From assembly GCA_040877625.1 (NCBI GenBank), contig JBBDNK010000024.1:124001-188000 (forward strand): DNA of 64,000 nucleotides. Reading direction: 5' to 3'. Below are positions 7,526-16,752 of this stretch, piece after piece. The DNA comes from Methylonatrum sp040877625 (lineage in GTDB: Bacteria > Pseudomonadota > Gammaproteobacteria > Nitrococcales > Aquisalimonadaceae). The notes beneath the pieces were generated by a model. It was not told the DNA's origin. It ran no database searches and was given only the letters and a program-made list of their open reading frames with translations. Numbering within the stretch: position 1 is the stretch's first letter; every line of letters starts with the position of its first letter. Made by a program: the position numbers and the translations under genes.

Positions 7526-10405
7526 TCAGGCGGCGGTGACACGACACAGGGTCGTCTTCGTTTCCTGCATCATCGTCACGGCGTCGTAGCCATAGGTGGT
7601 GGCGGTATTGGTTGATTCGCCACGCACGTACGGAGCCGATCCGGACGGGTATTTGCCTAGCAGATCCTCGCCCTGGAAATGCCCGCCGAAATGGAACGGC
7701 GAGAACACGGTCCCTCGCCCGACACGATCGGTCACCAGTGCCTTGATCCGGATACGCCCGCCTTCCGGGCCTTCCAGCCAGACCATTTGACCGTCGCGCA
7801 CGCCTGCATCATTGGCATCCGCGGGATTGATCTCCACGAACATGTCCTGCTTCAGCTCGGCAAGCCACGGGTTGGAGCGCGTTTCCTCGCCACCGCCTTC
7901 GTACTCGACCATACGGCCGGAGGTGTGAACCAGCGGGAACTCACGTGAGTAATCGCGGGCCTGAACCGACTTCCAGCGTGTCGGCAAACGGTAGAACACC
8001 TTGCGATCCTCGTAGGTCGGGAATTCCGACACCAGGTCGTACCGCGGGGTGTACAGGGGCTCACGGTGAATCGGCACAGCGTCCGGGAAGTTCCAGACGA
8101 AAGCACGGGCCTTGGCATTACCGAACGGATGACAGCCGCGGGCCATGACAACCCGTTGAATGCCACCGGAAAGGTCGGTCGTCCAGGATTTGCCCTCGGC
8201 TTCCCGCTTCTCGTCGGCCGTGAGATCGTTCCACCAGCCAAGCTGCTTGAGCAGATCCGCCGTGAACTGCGGGTAACCACCCTCGATCTCGGCACCCTTG
8301 GACCAGGAGCCCTCGGCCAGCAGTGTTTCACCGTCCCGCTCGGTGCCGAAGTTGGCGCGGAAGTTACCGCCGCCTTCCATGATGTGCTTGCTGGTGTCAT
8401 AAAGCACATGGGTACCCGGATGCTTGAGCTCCGGCGTGCCATAGCAAGGCCATGGCAGGCAGTAGGTCTCGCCGTCCAGTTCGCCGCCCTGCGCCTTCAG
8501 AGACTCCACGTCGAACGTGTGCTGATTGCGCATGTGCGCCTTCAGGCGTTCCGGGCTCTGGCCGGTGTAACCGATCGACCAGGTACCGCGGTTGACCTCG
8601 CGCAAAATGCTCTCCGGCGTGGGCAGGTCGCCTTCCATGTCGTAGTTCTTGAACATCTCATCGGCAAAGCCCAGCTTCTTCGCAAGCAGATAGGCGATTT
8701 CCGAGTCCGGCTTGTGCTCGAACAGCGGATCGATGATCTTCTCACGCCACTGGATGGAGCGGTTCGACGCCGTGACCGAGCCGGACTGTTCGTACTGCGT
8801 GGCGGCCGGCAACAGATACGTATTGTTCTTCCGGTCGTGCAGTACAGCGGTGACCGACGGATACGGGTCGATGACCACCAGCAGATCCAGCATCTCCATT
8901 GCGCGCTTCATTTCCGGACCACGGGTCTGGGAGTTCGGCGCATGGCCCCACATCATCACGGCACGGATGTTGTCCTTCTGGGAGATGTTGTCCTTGTCCT
9001 CCAGGACACCATCGATCCAGCGGGACACCGTGATACCACCCGTGTTCATGGGTTTCGCCGTACCACCCTTGCCGTCGTCGTAATCACCCTGATCAAAACG
9101 ATTCGCCAGCCAGTCGTAATCCACGCCCCAGACACGGCTCCAGTGCGTCCACCCCACCTGGTTGATGGGATAGTAGCCCGGCAGGTTGTCCGGGTTGGGG
9201 CCGATATCCGTCGCGCCCTGCACGTTGTCGTGGCCGCGGAAGATGTTGGCACCGCCGCCGGAGACACCGATGTTGCCGAGCGCCAGCTGCAGGCAGTTGT
9301 ACGCACGCACGTAGTTGCTGCCGATCGTGTGCTGCGTGCCGCCCATGCACCAGACGAAGGTGCCGGGCCGGTTTTCAGCCATGGTCTTGGCGACCTCGTA
9401 GATGCCTTCCTCGGGCACGCCGGTGACGCGTTCCACTTCATCCGGCGTCCACTTGGCAACTTCCTCGCGCACCCTGTCCATGCCGTAAACGCGGCTGCGA
9501 ATGTAGCCTTCGTCTTCCCAGCCATTCTCGAAGACGTGCCAGAGAACGCCCCAGATCAACGCCACGTCGGTGCCGGAGCGGAAGCGCACGTAGGCGTCCG
9601 CATGGGCTGCCGTGCGGGTGAAGCGCGGATCCATGACAATCAGCTTGGCGCCGGCCTCCTTGCCGCGCAGGATCATCTGCATGGCAACCGGATGTGCCTC
9701 GGCGGCGTTGGAGCCGCACATGATGATGCACTTCGCCTTGTTCATGTCGTTGTACGAGTTCGTCATGGCCCCGTAACCCCAAGTGTTCGCAACACCCGCC
9801 ACCGTGGTCGAGTGACAGATGCGCGCCTGGTGGTCGCAGTTGTTGGAGCCCCAGAAGGCCGCGAACTTGCGCTGCAGATACGAGCCTTCATTGCTGGCCT
9901 TGGACGATCCCGCAAACCACAGTGAATCCGGGCCGGACTCCTCGCGGATCTGCAGCAGCTTGTCGCCGATCTCCTCGATGGCCTGTTCCCAGCTGAGGCG
10001 GGTCCAGCGGCCATCAACCATCTTCATCGGGTACTTGGTACGCCGGGTGCTGTGGCCATGATTACGCAGCGCCGCGCCCTTGGCGCAGTGCGCGCCGAGG
10101 TTGATGGGACTGTCGAAGTTGGGCTCCTGCCCGACCCAGACACCGTTCTGGATCTCGGCTATCACGCCGCAACCGACCGAACAGTGCCCGCACACCGACT
10201 TCTTGTGCACGATTTCAGCCGTGGGATCGATGCGTCTGGCCGCGTGGGCCTTCTTGACCATGCTGGTGGGCAGCAGGCCGGCAACGGCAACGCCGCCGAC
10301 GGCAAGGCCGGACCCCTGCAGGAATGTACGCCGACCGATGGCTCTGCCCAGGATACCTGGAGCCGGGGCAGCGGCCTGCGCAGCGGTTTTCTTGATTAAT
10401 TTCAT
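7526..10405 (-). CDS. fdhA: Formate dehydrogenase alpha subunit, Tat-exported, cysteine form
   Basis: 959 residues from the ATG at 10405, preceded by GGAGG; an upstream in-frame ATG six codons earlier lacks a ribosome site. A Tat signal is present (GRRTFLQGSG, Arg25-Arg26), so the enzyme acts in the periplasm. The N-terminal [4Fe-4S] cluster uses Cys72, Cys75, Cys79 and Cys107. The molybdenum ligand region reads HQARICHSTTV, so residue 197 is cysteine where E. coli FdnG has selenocysteine; His198 is kept. The protein oxidises formate to CO2 at a molybdenum (or tungsten) bis-MGD cofactor. The clustered Moco genes, mobA included, supply that cofactor. Confidence 0.95.
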   Translation of the reverse strand: MKLIKKTAAQAAAPAPGILGRAIGRRTFLQGSGLAVGGVAVAGLLPTSMVKKAHAARRIDPTAEIVHKKSVCGHCSVGCGVIAEIQNGVWVGQEPNFDSPINLGAHCAKGAALRNHGHSTRRTKYPMKMVDGRWTRLSWEQAIEEIGDKLLQIREESGPDSLWFAGSSKASNEGSYLQRKFAAFWGSNNCDHQARICHSTTVAGVANTWGYGAMTNSYNDMNKAKCIIMCGSNAAEAHPVAMQMILRGKEAGAKLIVMDPRFTRTAAHADAYVRFRSGTDVALIWGVLWHVFENGWEDEGYIRSRVYGMDRVREEVAKWTPDEVERVTGVPEEGIYEVAKTMAENRPGTFVWCMGGTQHTIGSNYVRAYNCLQLALGNIGVSGGGANIFRGHDNVQGATDIGPNPDNLPGYYPINQVGWTHWSRVWGVDYDWLANRFDQGDYDDGKGGTAKPMNTGGITVSRWIDGVLEDKDNISQKDNIRAVMMWGHAPNSQTRGPEMKRAMEMLDLLVVIDPYPSVTAVLHDRKNNTYLLPAATQYEQSGSVTASNRSIQWREKIIDPLFEHKPDSEIAYLLAKKLGFADEMFKNYDMEGDLPTPESILREVNRGTWSIGYTGQSPERLKAHMRNQHTFDVESLKAQGGELDGETYCLPWPCYGTPELKHPGTHVLYDTSKHIMEGGGNFRANFGTERDGETLLAEGSWSKGAEIEGGYPQFTADLLKQLGWWNDLTADEKREAEGKSWTTDLSGGIQRVVMARGCHPFGNAKARAFVWNFPDAVPIHREPLYTPRYDLVSEFPTYEDRKVFYRLPTRWKSVQARDYSREFPLVHTSGRMVEYEGGGEETRSNPWLAELKQDMFVEINPADANDAGVRDGQMVWLEGPEGGRIRIKALVTDRVGRGTVFSPFHFGGHFQGEDLLGKYPSGSAPYVRGESTNTATTYGYDAVTMMQETKTTLCRVTAA

Positions 10406-10466
10406 GGTGACCCTCCTCCACACGAAAACGGTTTGACGCGCCGGGCGTGTTATCCGCCCGCCGGCG

Positions 10467-10682
10467 TCAGAAACTCGCCTTGGCGTAGTAGTCCTTGATG
10501 TGCTGGGTTTCTTTATAACCGTGCTTCTCGCTGGAAGCTGTCGGTTCCGCTTCTTCCCGCACTCCAGCCACGGCCGTGCCGGCGCTCAGGGCGACTGCCG
10601 CGGCACCACCGGTCGCAGCCATCGTCTTCAGGAACTTACGCCGGGCCTCGACCCCTTTTTCATTGTTCTCTGGCGCTTTCAT
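10467..10682 (-). CDS. Small Tat-signal protein of formate dehydrogenase operons
   Basis: 71 residues from the ATG at 10682, with GAGGAGG upstream. Nearly half of it is a Tat signal (EARRKFLKTMAATGGAAAVA), followed by a short mature tail ending in HIKDYYAKASF. Such tiny twin-arginine proteins regularly precede FDH3-type alpha subunits. A role in helping export or assembly has been assumed, but the function is not established. It lies 61 bases upstream of fdhA and downstream of the TorD-like chaperone gene. Confidence 0.8.
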   Translation of the reverse strand: MKAPENNEKGVEARRKFLKTMAATGGAAAVALSAGTAVAGVREEAEPTASSEKHGYKETQHIKDYYAKASF

Positions 10683-10776
10683 ACCAGCCTCCTCCTCACC
10701 ATGTTCAATGCGCATGGACATAAGCCTTCTCTCAACAGTGTCTAATCGTTCAGTACCCTGCGAGCCGTCACCGTGT

Positions 10777-11397
10777 TCAGGCCAGCATGGAGAAATAACG
10801 TTGCTCCAGACGGACGAACTCCTCGCCCAGACAACCGACCGCCCCATAGAAGCTGGCCGATGGCGCCTCCTGCAATTCCTTGAAAAACCGTCCCATCCAC
10901 GGGTCGATGTGGCGCTGGAAGAATTCCCTTTGCCACGCGAACGACACGTCGGGATCACTGATTACCAGCGCCATCGCCTCGCAGATCGCCGCGGCATGGT
11001 CTTCCGGCTCCGTAACCCCCTGCTGTCGCTCCATGCCCAATGCCTCCATGTCCTGCCGGAGCAGTATCAGAGGCCGCTCCAGCAGCGACCCCGTCATGTA
11101 CCAGGAGGCATAAGGCGTAATCTCACCGCCGCCGACACCGATGAACACATCCTGATATTCCTCGGCCAGACGCTCCGGCCGTGCGCGCTCCGCGGCAAGC
11201 CGCAGCGTCGCCCAGGCACCACCGACGCCGTCGGTGGCATGACCCGCATCCTCAACCTGCCGCAGCAGGGCCAGCACATCCGCTGTCGGCACGGCCGCCA
11301 GCAGGTTGCCGAGCAGGCTCCAGGTACCGGCCCGGAGCTGATCCTGCCGCGGATCCTCGTCGCTGTGCGGTGCTGCCTGCGTGTTCTTGTTTACCAT
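10777..11397 (-). CDS. TorD/DmsD-family chaperone for formate dehydrogenase
   Basis: 206 residues from the ATG at 11397 (GGGAG eight bases upstream). A GTG/ATG pair at 11415-11418 that overlaps the upstream stop would give slightly longer forms. The all-helical TorD fold is recognisable from EEYQDVFIGVGGGEITPYASWYMTG, then WAREFF-like FAWQREFFQRHIDPW and FYGAVGCLGEEFV. TorD/DmsD chaperones bind the Tat signal and apo-form of molybdoenzymes until the cofactor is inserted; here the client is presumably FdhA. It is tightly coupled to the ferredoxin gene upstream. Confidence 0.87.
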   Translation of the reverse strand: MVNKNTQAAPHSDEDPRQDQLRAGTWSLLGNLLAAVPTADVLALLRQVEDAGHATDGVGGAWATLRLAAERARPERLAEEYQDVFIGVGGGEITPYASWYMTGSLLERPLILLRQDMEALGMERQQGVTEPEDHAAAICEAMALVISDPDVSFAWQREFFQRHIDPWMGRFFKELQEAPSASFYGAVGCLGEEFVRLEQRYFSMLA

Positions 11398-11414
11398 CGG
11401 CCCGGCTCCCACCA

Positions 11415-13130
11415 TCACTTCGACTCCATGCCGTAAACCTTCGGCACGGACCCACCCTTGAGATCATCGGCAAACATGTCCGTCACCCGGCAGTCGCCAC
11501 ACATCTTCAACCGCCGCAGACTGTCCTCGGACTGGAACATGTGGTGTCCCTGGAGCTTTTCCGTCATGCGACCGATCACGCTGGCGGTGGCAAAGGCCTT
11601 GCCGCAGCTGATGCAATGGAAAGGCTCTTCTTCGTTCAGCACCCGCGGCCGGCGCCGCTGCTCGGCATCGAACAGGTAACGCGGCTGCAAGGTGATGGCA
11701 TCCTCCGGGCAGGCGGTCTGGCAAAGCCCGCACTGCACGCAAAGGTCTTCAGTGAAATTCAGCTGCGGCTTGTCGCCGGCATCTGTCAGTGCCCGTGTCG
11801 GACAGACCTGGGGGCAGGACATGCACAGCGTGCAGGCATCGCCGTTGACCAGCACCTGACCGAACGGCGCGCCCACCGGCATGGCCATCTCGGCTGCCGG
11901 CGCCTCGGCCTGCTGATGCAGATGGTCAATAGCCAGGCGCAGGGTGCTGCGCTTCTCGTTGAAGGTTTCAAACGCGGCCGGGTTGCCAATCGGCGCGTAC
12001 GCGGTCTGCGTGACGAACCACTCGGCGGCACCGCCCTGACCAGCGGGCAACAGCTGCAGCCGCAGCGGTTCCAGGCCCATACCCTGCATGAGCGGCCGGG
12101 TATAGCTGATCTGGGATTCCAGCTCACGCCGCACCGACGCGGCCACCGCCGGTGTATCCAGCAACACGACGCCGGCGGCACCGTAGGCCATACCGGCCAG
12201 CCAGATGTCCATACCGACGGCCCCGATCTCGGCGACACGTACCGGCAGCACATGCTCGGGAAGATCCGCCGCCGCCTCACGCAACAGCTCGGCGCCCTGC
12301 TCCTCATCATGGAACAGCAGCACCGGCGTCTCCCCGCCTGCCTGCCGATAGGCAGCAAGCATTGCCCGGATTCGGGCCAACTGATCCCGCGGCCCCGGGT
12401 AGGCGTAAATCATGGCGCCCGTGGGGCAGGCCGCCGCGCAGCTGCCGCCGCCCTGGCAGAGGTAGGGGTCCACATCCACCAGATCGCCCAGCGAGGTGAT
12501 GGCCCCGGTTGGGCAGGCATCCAGGCAGCGCGTGCAACCGGTCAGGCCGCTGTCGCCATGGGCGCAGATATCCGGGTTGTAATTGAAGAAGCGCGGCTTT
12601 TCGAATTCACCGGTCATTTCCGGTATTTCAGCCAGCGCCCGCTGCAGCCGTGCTTCGTTCCCGGCCGGGGCGTAATAGCCGAACGGCGGCACCTCGGCGG
12701 ACATGGCCGGGGTGTCCTGCAGATCGAGAACCAGGTCGAAGTACGGGTGAGCGGTACCGTTGAGCTCGGACAGATTCAGCGCCTGGCCATTGGGCGTCTG
12801 CATCCGCGCGACAAACTTGCCCAGGTGCCCCTCCAGTCCCGCGAGCGACCCCCTTAGCACCACCAGCGCGTCGTCGATGGCGCCGGCGCCATCCGGCGCG
12901 TCCGTTACCAGCAGTGTCTTGTGCACGCTGCCGCCCAGCGCCTCGGCGGCGGCACGTGCGGCCGACTCCCCGCCGATGATGAGCAGATACCCGGCGGAGC
13001 GGTACCCAACCAGCGACGTCGCCTCGGTCTCGACGTCGGCACCAGCGCGAAGCGCAGCATTGCGGGCCTTGCCACTATTACCCACGGTGGCAAGGCGCAT
13101 GTCTTCATAGACGTCCAGCAAATCCGTCAT
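11415..13130 (-). CDS. Multi-cluster ferredoxin-like protein of the formate dehydrogenase operon
   Basis: 571 residues, cytoplasmic. Four ferredoxin motifs are visible in two pairs: CTRCLDACPTGAI with CQGGGSCAAACPTGA mid-protein (about residues 200-245), and CTLCMSCPQVCPTRAL with CVQCGLCQTACPEDAI (about 430-490). Two CxxC pairs at the C-terminus (HCISCGKAF and MCGDCRV) could bind zinc or another cluster. The first 190 residues lack known motifs. Homologues sit beside TorD and DUF3305/DUF3306 genes in FDH3 clusters. A role in electron supply during enzyme maturation, or in cytoplasmic formate metabolism, is possible but unproven. Its start overlaps the DUF3306 stop by four bases. Confidence 0.82.
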   Translation of the reverse strand: MTDLLDVYEDMRLATVGNSGKARNAALRAGADVETEATSLVGYRSAGYLLIIGGESAARAAAEALGGSVHKTLLVTDAPDGAGAIDDALVVLRGSLAGLEGHLGKFVARMQTPNGQALNLSELNGTAHPYFDLVLDLQDTPAMSAEVPPFGYYAPAGNEARLQRALAEIPEMTGEFEKPRFFNYNPDICAHGDSGLTGCTRCLDACPTGAITSLGDLVDVDPYLCQGGGSCAAACPTGAMIYAYPGPRDQLARIRAMLAAYRQAGGETPVLLFHDEEQGAELLREAAADLPEHVLPVRVAEIGAVGMDIWLAGMAYGAAGVVLLDTPAVAASVRRELESQISYTRPLMQGMGLEPLRLQLLPAGQGGAAEWFVTQTAYAPIGNPAAFETFNEKRSTLRLAIDHLHQQAEAPAAEMAMPVGAPFGQVLVNGDACTLCMSCPQVCPTRALTDAGDKPQLNFTEDLCVQCGLCQTACPEDAITLQPRYLFDAEQRRRPRVLNEEEPFHCISCGKAFATASVIGRMTEKLQGHHMFQSEDSLRRLKMCGDCRVTDMFADDLKGGSVPKVYGMESK

Positions 13131-13804
13131 GTCACCTCTGTGCCGGCATGCCGGTCACTTTCATTGTCATCCTCGTCGCCGTCCTGCGCGGTCACCTCCG
13201 TGTTCCACTTGTGCAGCTCTTCGTCGTCCGGGAAATCCTGCGGACGCTCGCCGCGCGTCTCCTGGACGATCCTGGCCTCGGCCTCTTCAGGGGTGATCTC
13301 CTCGCCCCGGCCGAGCAGGCGCTGACGCAGCTTCTCCGCTTCCCGCGCAATCGCGGACTTCATGTCGTGGGGCACGATATCGCCCAACGCTTCAAAATTG
13401 GTGTAGTCGTCGGCGTACTCCGCGCACACGCAGATCACGTTGTACTGCGGCTGGTGGAAGACCTTGCTCAGCGCCTTCATTCGTAGTGCCGGCGAGATGT
13501 TCCGGGCCATGAACACGCTCAGGTCCGAGGACGTATCCAGCGACTCGACCGGCGGCATATCCTCGTCGGTCAGCTCGTCAAATTCCTTGCCGGTTCGAGG
13601 ATCGATTCGCGGGCCTGCATCCTCTTCCGACTCGACATCTTCCCCTGCATCGGCGACCGCCGGCAGTTCCTCCACCACTTCACCGCGGGAAACTTCCGTC
13701 TTGCGCCGGGACCAACGGCCGATGAAACCAGCGCCTGGATCCGGCTCCGATTCCTTCAACGCCGTTTCTGGCCGCCACGTATAGCCGCGATCACTACCTG
13801 TCAT
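13127..13804 (-). CDS. DUF3306 protein
   Basis: 225 residues. The conserved core is in the middle (GKEFDELTDEDMPPVESLD, then FMARNISPALRMKALSKVF and QPQYNVICVCAEYADDY), flanked by acidic, low-complexity ends that are probably disordered. The family is confined to formate dehydrogenase clusters and its function is unknown. It overlaps DUF3305 upstream and the ferredoxin downstream by four bases each, so the three are translationally coupled. Confidence 0.83.
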   Translation of the reverse strand: MTGSDRGYTWRPETALKESEPDPGAGFIGRWSRRKTEVSRGEVVEELPAVADAGEDVESEEDAGPRIDPRTGKEFDELTDEDMPPVESLDTSSDLSVFMARNISPALRMKALSKVFHQPQYNVICVCAEYADDYTNFEALGDIVPHDMKSAIAREAEKLRQRLLGRGEEITPEEAEARIVQETRGERPQDFPDDEELHKWNTEVTAQDGDEDDNESDRHAGTEVT

Positions 13805-14343
13805 GCCTCATCTCCGGCGGAATCACCCACTTCAGCATCGAACAGCGCCTTGCTGCGCTTCTTGCCCCGCCTCTTGCGCTTGTGGGGCACGTAGTGCTCG
13901 AGCACGAACTCCTCAACCCAGCGATAGACCTCCGGCGGCATGACCACCGGATACACTTGTTCGCTCGAGTCCCTGAGATCGGTCGCATCCAGATTCTGAG
14001 CTTCATCCAGGCTGACCGTGACATGCAGCGGCCGCAGGCCATCGTCCTCATGGCGGGCGATGACATAGGCGCTCGGCCTTTCCGCCATGATGTTCAGCGA
14101 GTAGTCGGTTGCCTTAGGTATACGCAGGCGCAGGCTGAAACCCATCCACAGATAGAGATCGCCCTCCGGCCCGGAGCGCATGCGCAGGCTCCTGACGTCG
14201 TCACTGGCAAAGCGATCACCGACCACCACGCCCATGACACGCCAGCCGCGGACACCCCGCTCATTGTCCAGGTGCCCGGTCATGACTGACACGGGCAGAA
14301 TCGATTCGCTTCCCCAGTGCCGTGGCGCGTGGTTTTCCGTCAT
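13801..14343 (-). CDS. DUF3305 protein, first gene of the formate dehydrogenase run
   Basis: 180 residues if started at MTENHAPRHWG (14343). An ATG thirteen codons earlier (14382) is also possible and the choice is uncertain, since neither has an ideal ribosome site. The family signature is near the N-terminus (ILPVSVMTGHLDNERGVRGW, then WRVMGVVVGD). The C-terminal tail is strongly basic (PHKRKRRGKKRSK), followed by an acidic end. The function is unknown; the gene always accompanies DUF3306 and formate dehydrogenase. It heads the minus-strand operon and is divergent from moaA. Confidence 0.78.
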   Translation of the reverse strand: MTENHAPRHWGSESILPVSVMTGHLDNERGVRGWRVMGVVVGDRFASDDVRSLRMRSGPEGDLYLWMGFSLRLRIPKATDYSLNIMAERPSAYVIARHEDDGLRPLHVTVSLDEAQNLDATDLRDSSEQVYPVVMPPEVYRWVEEFVLEHYVPHKRKRRGKKRSKALFDAEVGDSAGDEA

Positions 14344-14734
14344 GTAATCGCGTTGCTCCCGTGTCGTAAAACGCTGACGCATGTCTGTCTCAGGTAATCC
14401 TATGCAGGTACCGTACCAGTATGGCCAGCCAGCAAAATGAAACATGAACGTCACGGCTTAGGCTGTTTCGGACCAACCACGGCCTCGCCGGCATCGAGAC
14501 GCATGTACCCATTTGCGCAAAGCCTGCGACAAAATGCCCCATGGTGCCATGCACAATTTCAGAGCCTGACGGCAAATAATCCCGATCACCAAAGTCCGGA
14601 GAGAATCAAGCGCTCGAGGCACGATACTTGTATGGGTAAACCCAAGCAGCGAGACTGGGCAGTCTGGTCGCCGCATTCCGCTGAGGCCGTGATTCATCGG
14701 CATACCGATTCAAATTCCACAGAGGCAGTGCTCC
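14344..14734. promoter_or_regulatory. Divergent region between the formate dehydrogenase operon and moaA
   Basis: This 391-base gap holds no convincing gene. It must carry the promoters of both the formate dehydrogenase operon (minus) and moaA (plus). On the plus strand, 14617-14632 (AGGCAC-N5-TTGTA) is an imperfect sigma-54 -24/-12 element about 100 bases before moaA, with a GT instead of the usual GC in the -12 box. I found no structure matching the molybdenum-cofactor riboswitch. Confidence 0.35.
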
Positions 14735-15745
14735 ATGACGTCGTCCCCCGAAAGCAAGCCGGCCCTGGTAGACCGCTTTGGCCGGCACGTAACCTATGTG
14801 CGCATTTCGGTGACCGACCGTTGCGATTTTCGTTGTGTCTACTGCATGAGCGAGGACATGACGTTTCTGCCCAAGGCCCAGGTACTGACTCTGGAAGAGC
14901 TCGCCACCATCGGCCGCGCCTTCACCGAATTGGGCGTCAACAAGATGCGTATCACCGGTGGCGAACCATTGGTCCGCAATAACGTCATCTGGCTGTTCCG
15001 GGAGCTCGGCCGGTTGCCAGGGCTGAACGACCTGACCATTACCACCAACGGTTCGCAACTCGACCGGCTCGCCGTTCCGCTGCGCGAGGCGGGCGTTCAG
15101 CGCATCAACATCAGCCTTGACAGCCTGGACCCGGAACGTTTTCACCGCATTACCCGCACCGGAAAACTGGACAAGGTCCTGCGCGGCATCGACGCGGCGC
15201 GGGCCGCCGGTTTTCGCAAGATCAAGATCAATGCCGTGGCCATGAAAAACCGCAACGACGACGAGATCCTCGATCTCGTCGATTTCGTCGTCAAGCGGGA
15301 CATGGATATCAGCTTCATCGAGGAGATGCCGCTGGGGGCGATCGAGGATCACGACCGGGCCGAGGTCTACATGTCCTCCGACGAGGTTCGCGAACGCATC
15401 TCCAGCCGCTACGCGCTGATCCCCACCACGGAAACCACCGGTGGTCCGTCGAAATATTTCCGTATTCCCGATGCGCATTCGCGCGTGGGCTTCATTTCGC
15501 CTCATAGCCACAACTTCTGCGAAAGCTGCAACCGCGTGCGCGTCACCACCGAGGGAAGGTTGCTGCTGTGTCTCGGCCAGGAGCACTCAGTCGACCTCAA
15601 GCGTGTGCTTCGCACCCACCCGGGCGATATTGACCGACTCAAGGAAGCGATTGTCGCCGCCATGGAGATCAAGCCGCGCGGTCATGATTTCAACCTGGAC
15701 GTCAAACCCGTGATTTTCCGTCACATGAACGTGACCGGCGGCTGA
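14735..15745 (+). CDS. moaA: GTP 3',8-cyclase MoaA
   Basis: 336 residues, full length. The radical-SAM cluster motif CDFRCVYC (CxxxCxxC) is near residue 30. The second [4Fe-4S] cluster that binds GTP is at the C-terminal CESCNRVRVTTEGRLLLCLG. The chain ends in Gly-Gly, which MoaA needs for activity. It makes 3',8-cyclo-7,8-dihydro-GTP in the first step of molybdenum cofactor synthesis; the partner MoaC is not encoded here. The gene is transcribed away from the formate dehydrogenase operon and is followed 43 bases later by the HTH/PBP-like regulator. Confidence 0.95.
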   Translation: MTSSPESKPALVDRFGRHVTYVRISVTDRCDFRCVYCMSEDMTFLPKAQVLTLEELATIGRAFTELGVNKMRITGGEPLVRNNVIWLFRELGRLPGLNDLTITTNGSQLDRLAVPLREAGVQRINISLDSLDPERFHRITRTGKLDKVLRGIDAARAAGFRKIKINAVAMKNRNDDEILDLVDFVVKRDMDISFIEEMPLGAIEDHDRAEVYMSSDEVRERISSRYALIPTTETTGGPSKYFRIPDAHSRVGFISPHSHNFCESCNRVRVTTEGRLLLCLGQEHSVDLKRVLRTHPGDIDRLKEAIVAAMEIKPRGHDFNLDVKPVIFRHMNVTGG

Positions 15746-15788
15746 TCGGGTTGCCTGACGGAGGTCATTCGGACTGCGGGGCTGCACC

Positions 15789-16742
15789 ATGGAATCGCTA
15801 ACAGGACATCTGGGAAATGGAAACAGCCTGGCAGCGGACCGACAGGGGCAAGCGCTGCCTCGGTTCATGAACGTGCGCCAGGTAGCCGATTACCTTCATC
15901 TGAACGAGAAGAAGATCTACTCCCTGGTCAACGAAGGCAACATCCCGGCCACCAAGGTCACCGGCAAGTGGATGTTCCCGCGGGATCTGGTCGACCGCTG
16001 GCTGCTTGAATCGAGCTACGGCGGCGTGCTCACCGACCGTCTGGCCGTCGCCGGCGGCGACGACCCCCTGCTCAGTCGCGTGATCATGAACCTGGCCCGC
16101 CGCATCAAGGCTCAGGCCCACATCAGCTACAGCTGCACCGGCACCGCTCTGGGGTTGTCTCTGCTGGCCCGCCATCGTGCCGATATCTGTGCCGTGCACT
16201 GGGGTCCGGCGGACGAAAGCCAGAATCGGCATGCGGCCCTGATCAACCAGTACCCGCAACATCATGACTGGGCGCTGGTGCGGATATGCCGGCGCGAACA
16301 GGGCCTGATGGTGCGCGCGGAGCGTCAGGAGCAGGATCTCGGCCGCCTGCTGCAGGCGCCGTTGCGCTGGGTGGTCCGACAGCAAGGCTCGGGCTCTCAG
16401 CGTTACCTGCAGGAAACGCTGAGCCGCCAGCGGCTCGATGCAAAGGTGATCGAACAGCGCACCACCGCCGTCGCCCTGTCGGAACGGGAAGCCGCCTCGC
16501 AACTGGCCATGAACATCGGCGACATCGCCCCCGGCGCACGCAGCAGCGCCCGTGAATACGGGCTGGCCTTTGTCTCCGTCGGTTGGGAAGCGTTTGACCT
16601 GGTGCTGTACCGTGGCGTCTACTTCCGCCGCCTGTTCCGGGAGCTGCTCGATGAACTCCGCAGCGACGCCACCCTGAAGCTCGCGGCGTCCCTGGGCGGC
16701 TACGAATTCACGGACACCGGGCGGGTGATCTGGGCCGAATGA
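15789..16742 (+). CDS. Helix-turn-helix protein with a periplasmic-binding-like domain
   Basis: 317 residues. Residues about 27-72 form an excisionase/MerR-like DNA-binding domain (FMNVRQVADYLHLNEKKIYS, then GNIPATKVTGKWMFPRDLVD). The rest matches the PBP-like domain found in molybdate-related regulators (DIAPGARSSAREYGLAFV, then YFRRLFRELLDEL). Proteins of this build are common next to Moco and formate dehydrogenase genes and are thought to sense molybdate, tungstate or a cofactor intermediate; the ligand is not known. It follows moaA closely, so it may regulate the cluster. Confidence 0.78.
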   Translation: MESLTGHLGNGNSLAADRQGQALPRFMNVRQVADYLHLNEKKIYSLVNEGNIPATKVTGKWMFPRDLVDRWLLESSYGGVLTDRLAVAGGDDPLLSRVIMNLARRIKAQAHISYSCTGTALGLSLLARHRADICAVHWGPADESQNRHAALINQYPQHHDWALVRICRREQGLMVRAERQEQDLGRLLQAPLRWVVRQQGSGSQRYLQETLSRQRLDAKVIEQRTTAVALSEREAASQLAMNIGDIAPGARSSAREYGLAFVSVGWEAFDLVLYRGVYFRRLFRELLDELRSDATLKLAASLGGYEFTDTGRVIWAE

Positions 16743-16752
16743 CCGCGGCAGA

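Noticed and set aside
9814..9816. Selenocysteine (in-frame UGA) at the formate dehydrogenase active site.
   Set aside because: The codon at this position is a cysteine codon (motif ARICHSTTV), so no recoding is needed.
14548..14565. Minus-strand TGGCAC...GGCAT as a sigma-54 promoter for the formate dehydrogenase operon.
   Set aside because: The GG-to-GC distance is one base too short and the -12 TT is GG; sigma-54 promoters tolerate little variation here.
14455..14734. Possible molybdenum-cofactor riboswitch upstream of moaA.
   Set aside because: The conserved aptamer blocks could not be found on either strand. A covariance-model search would settle it.
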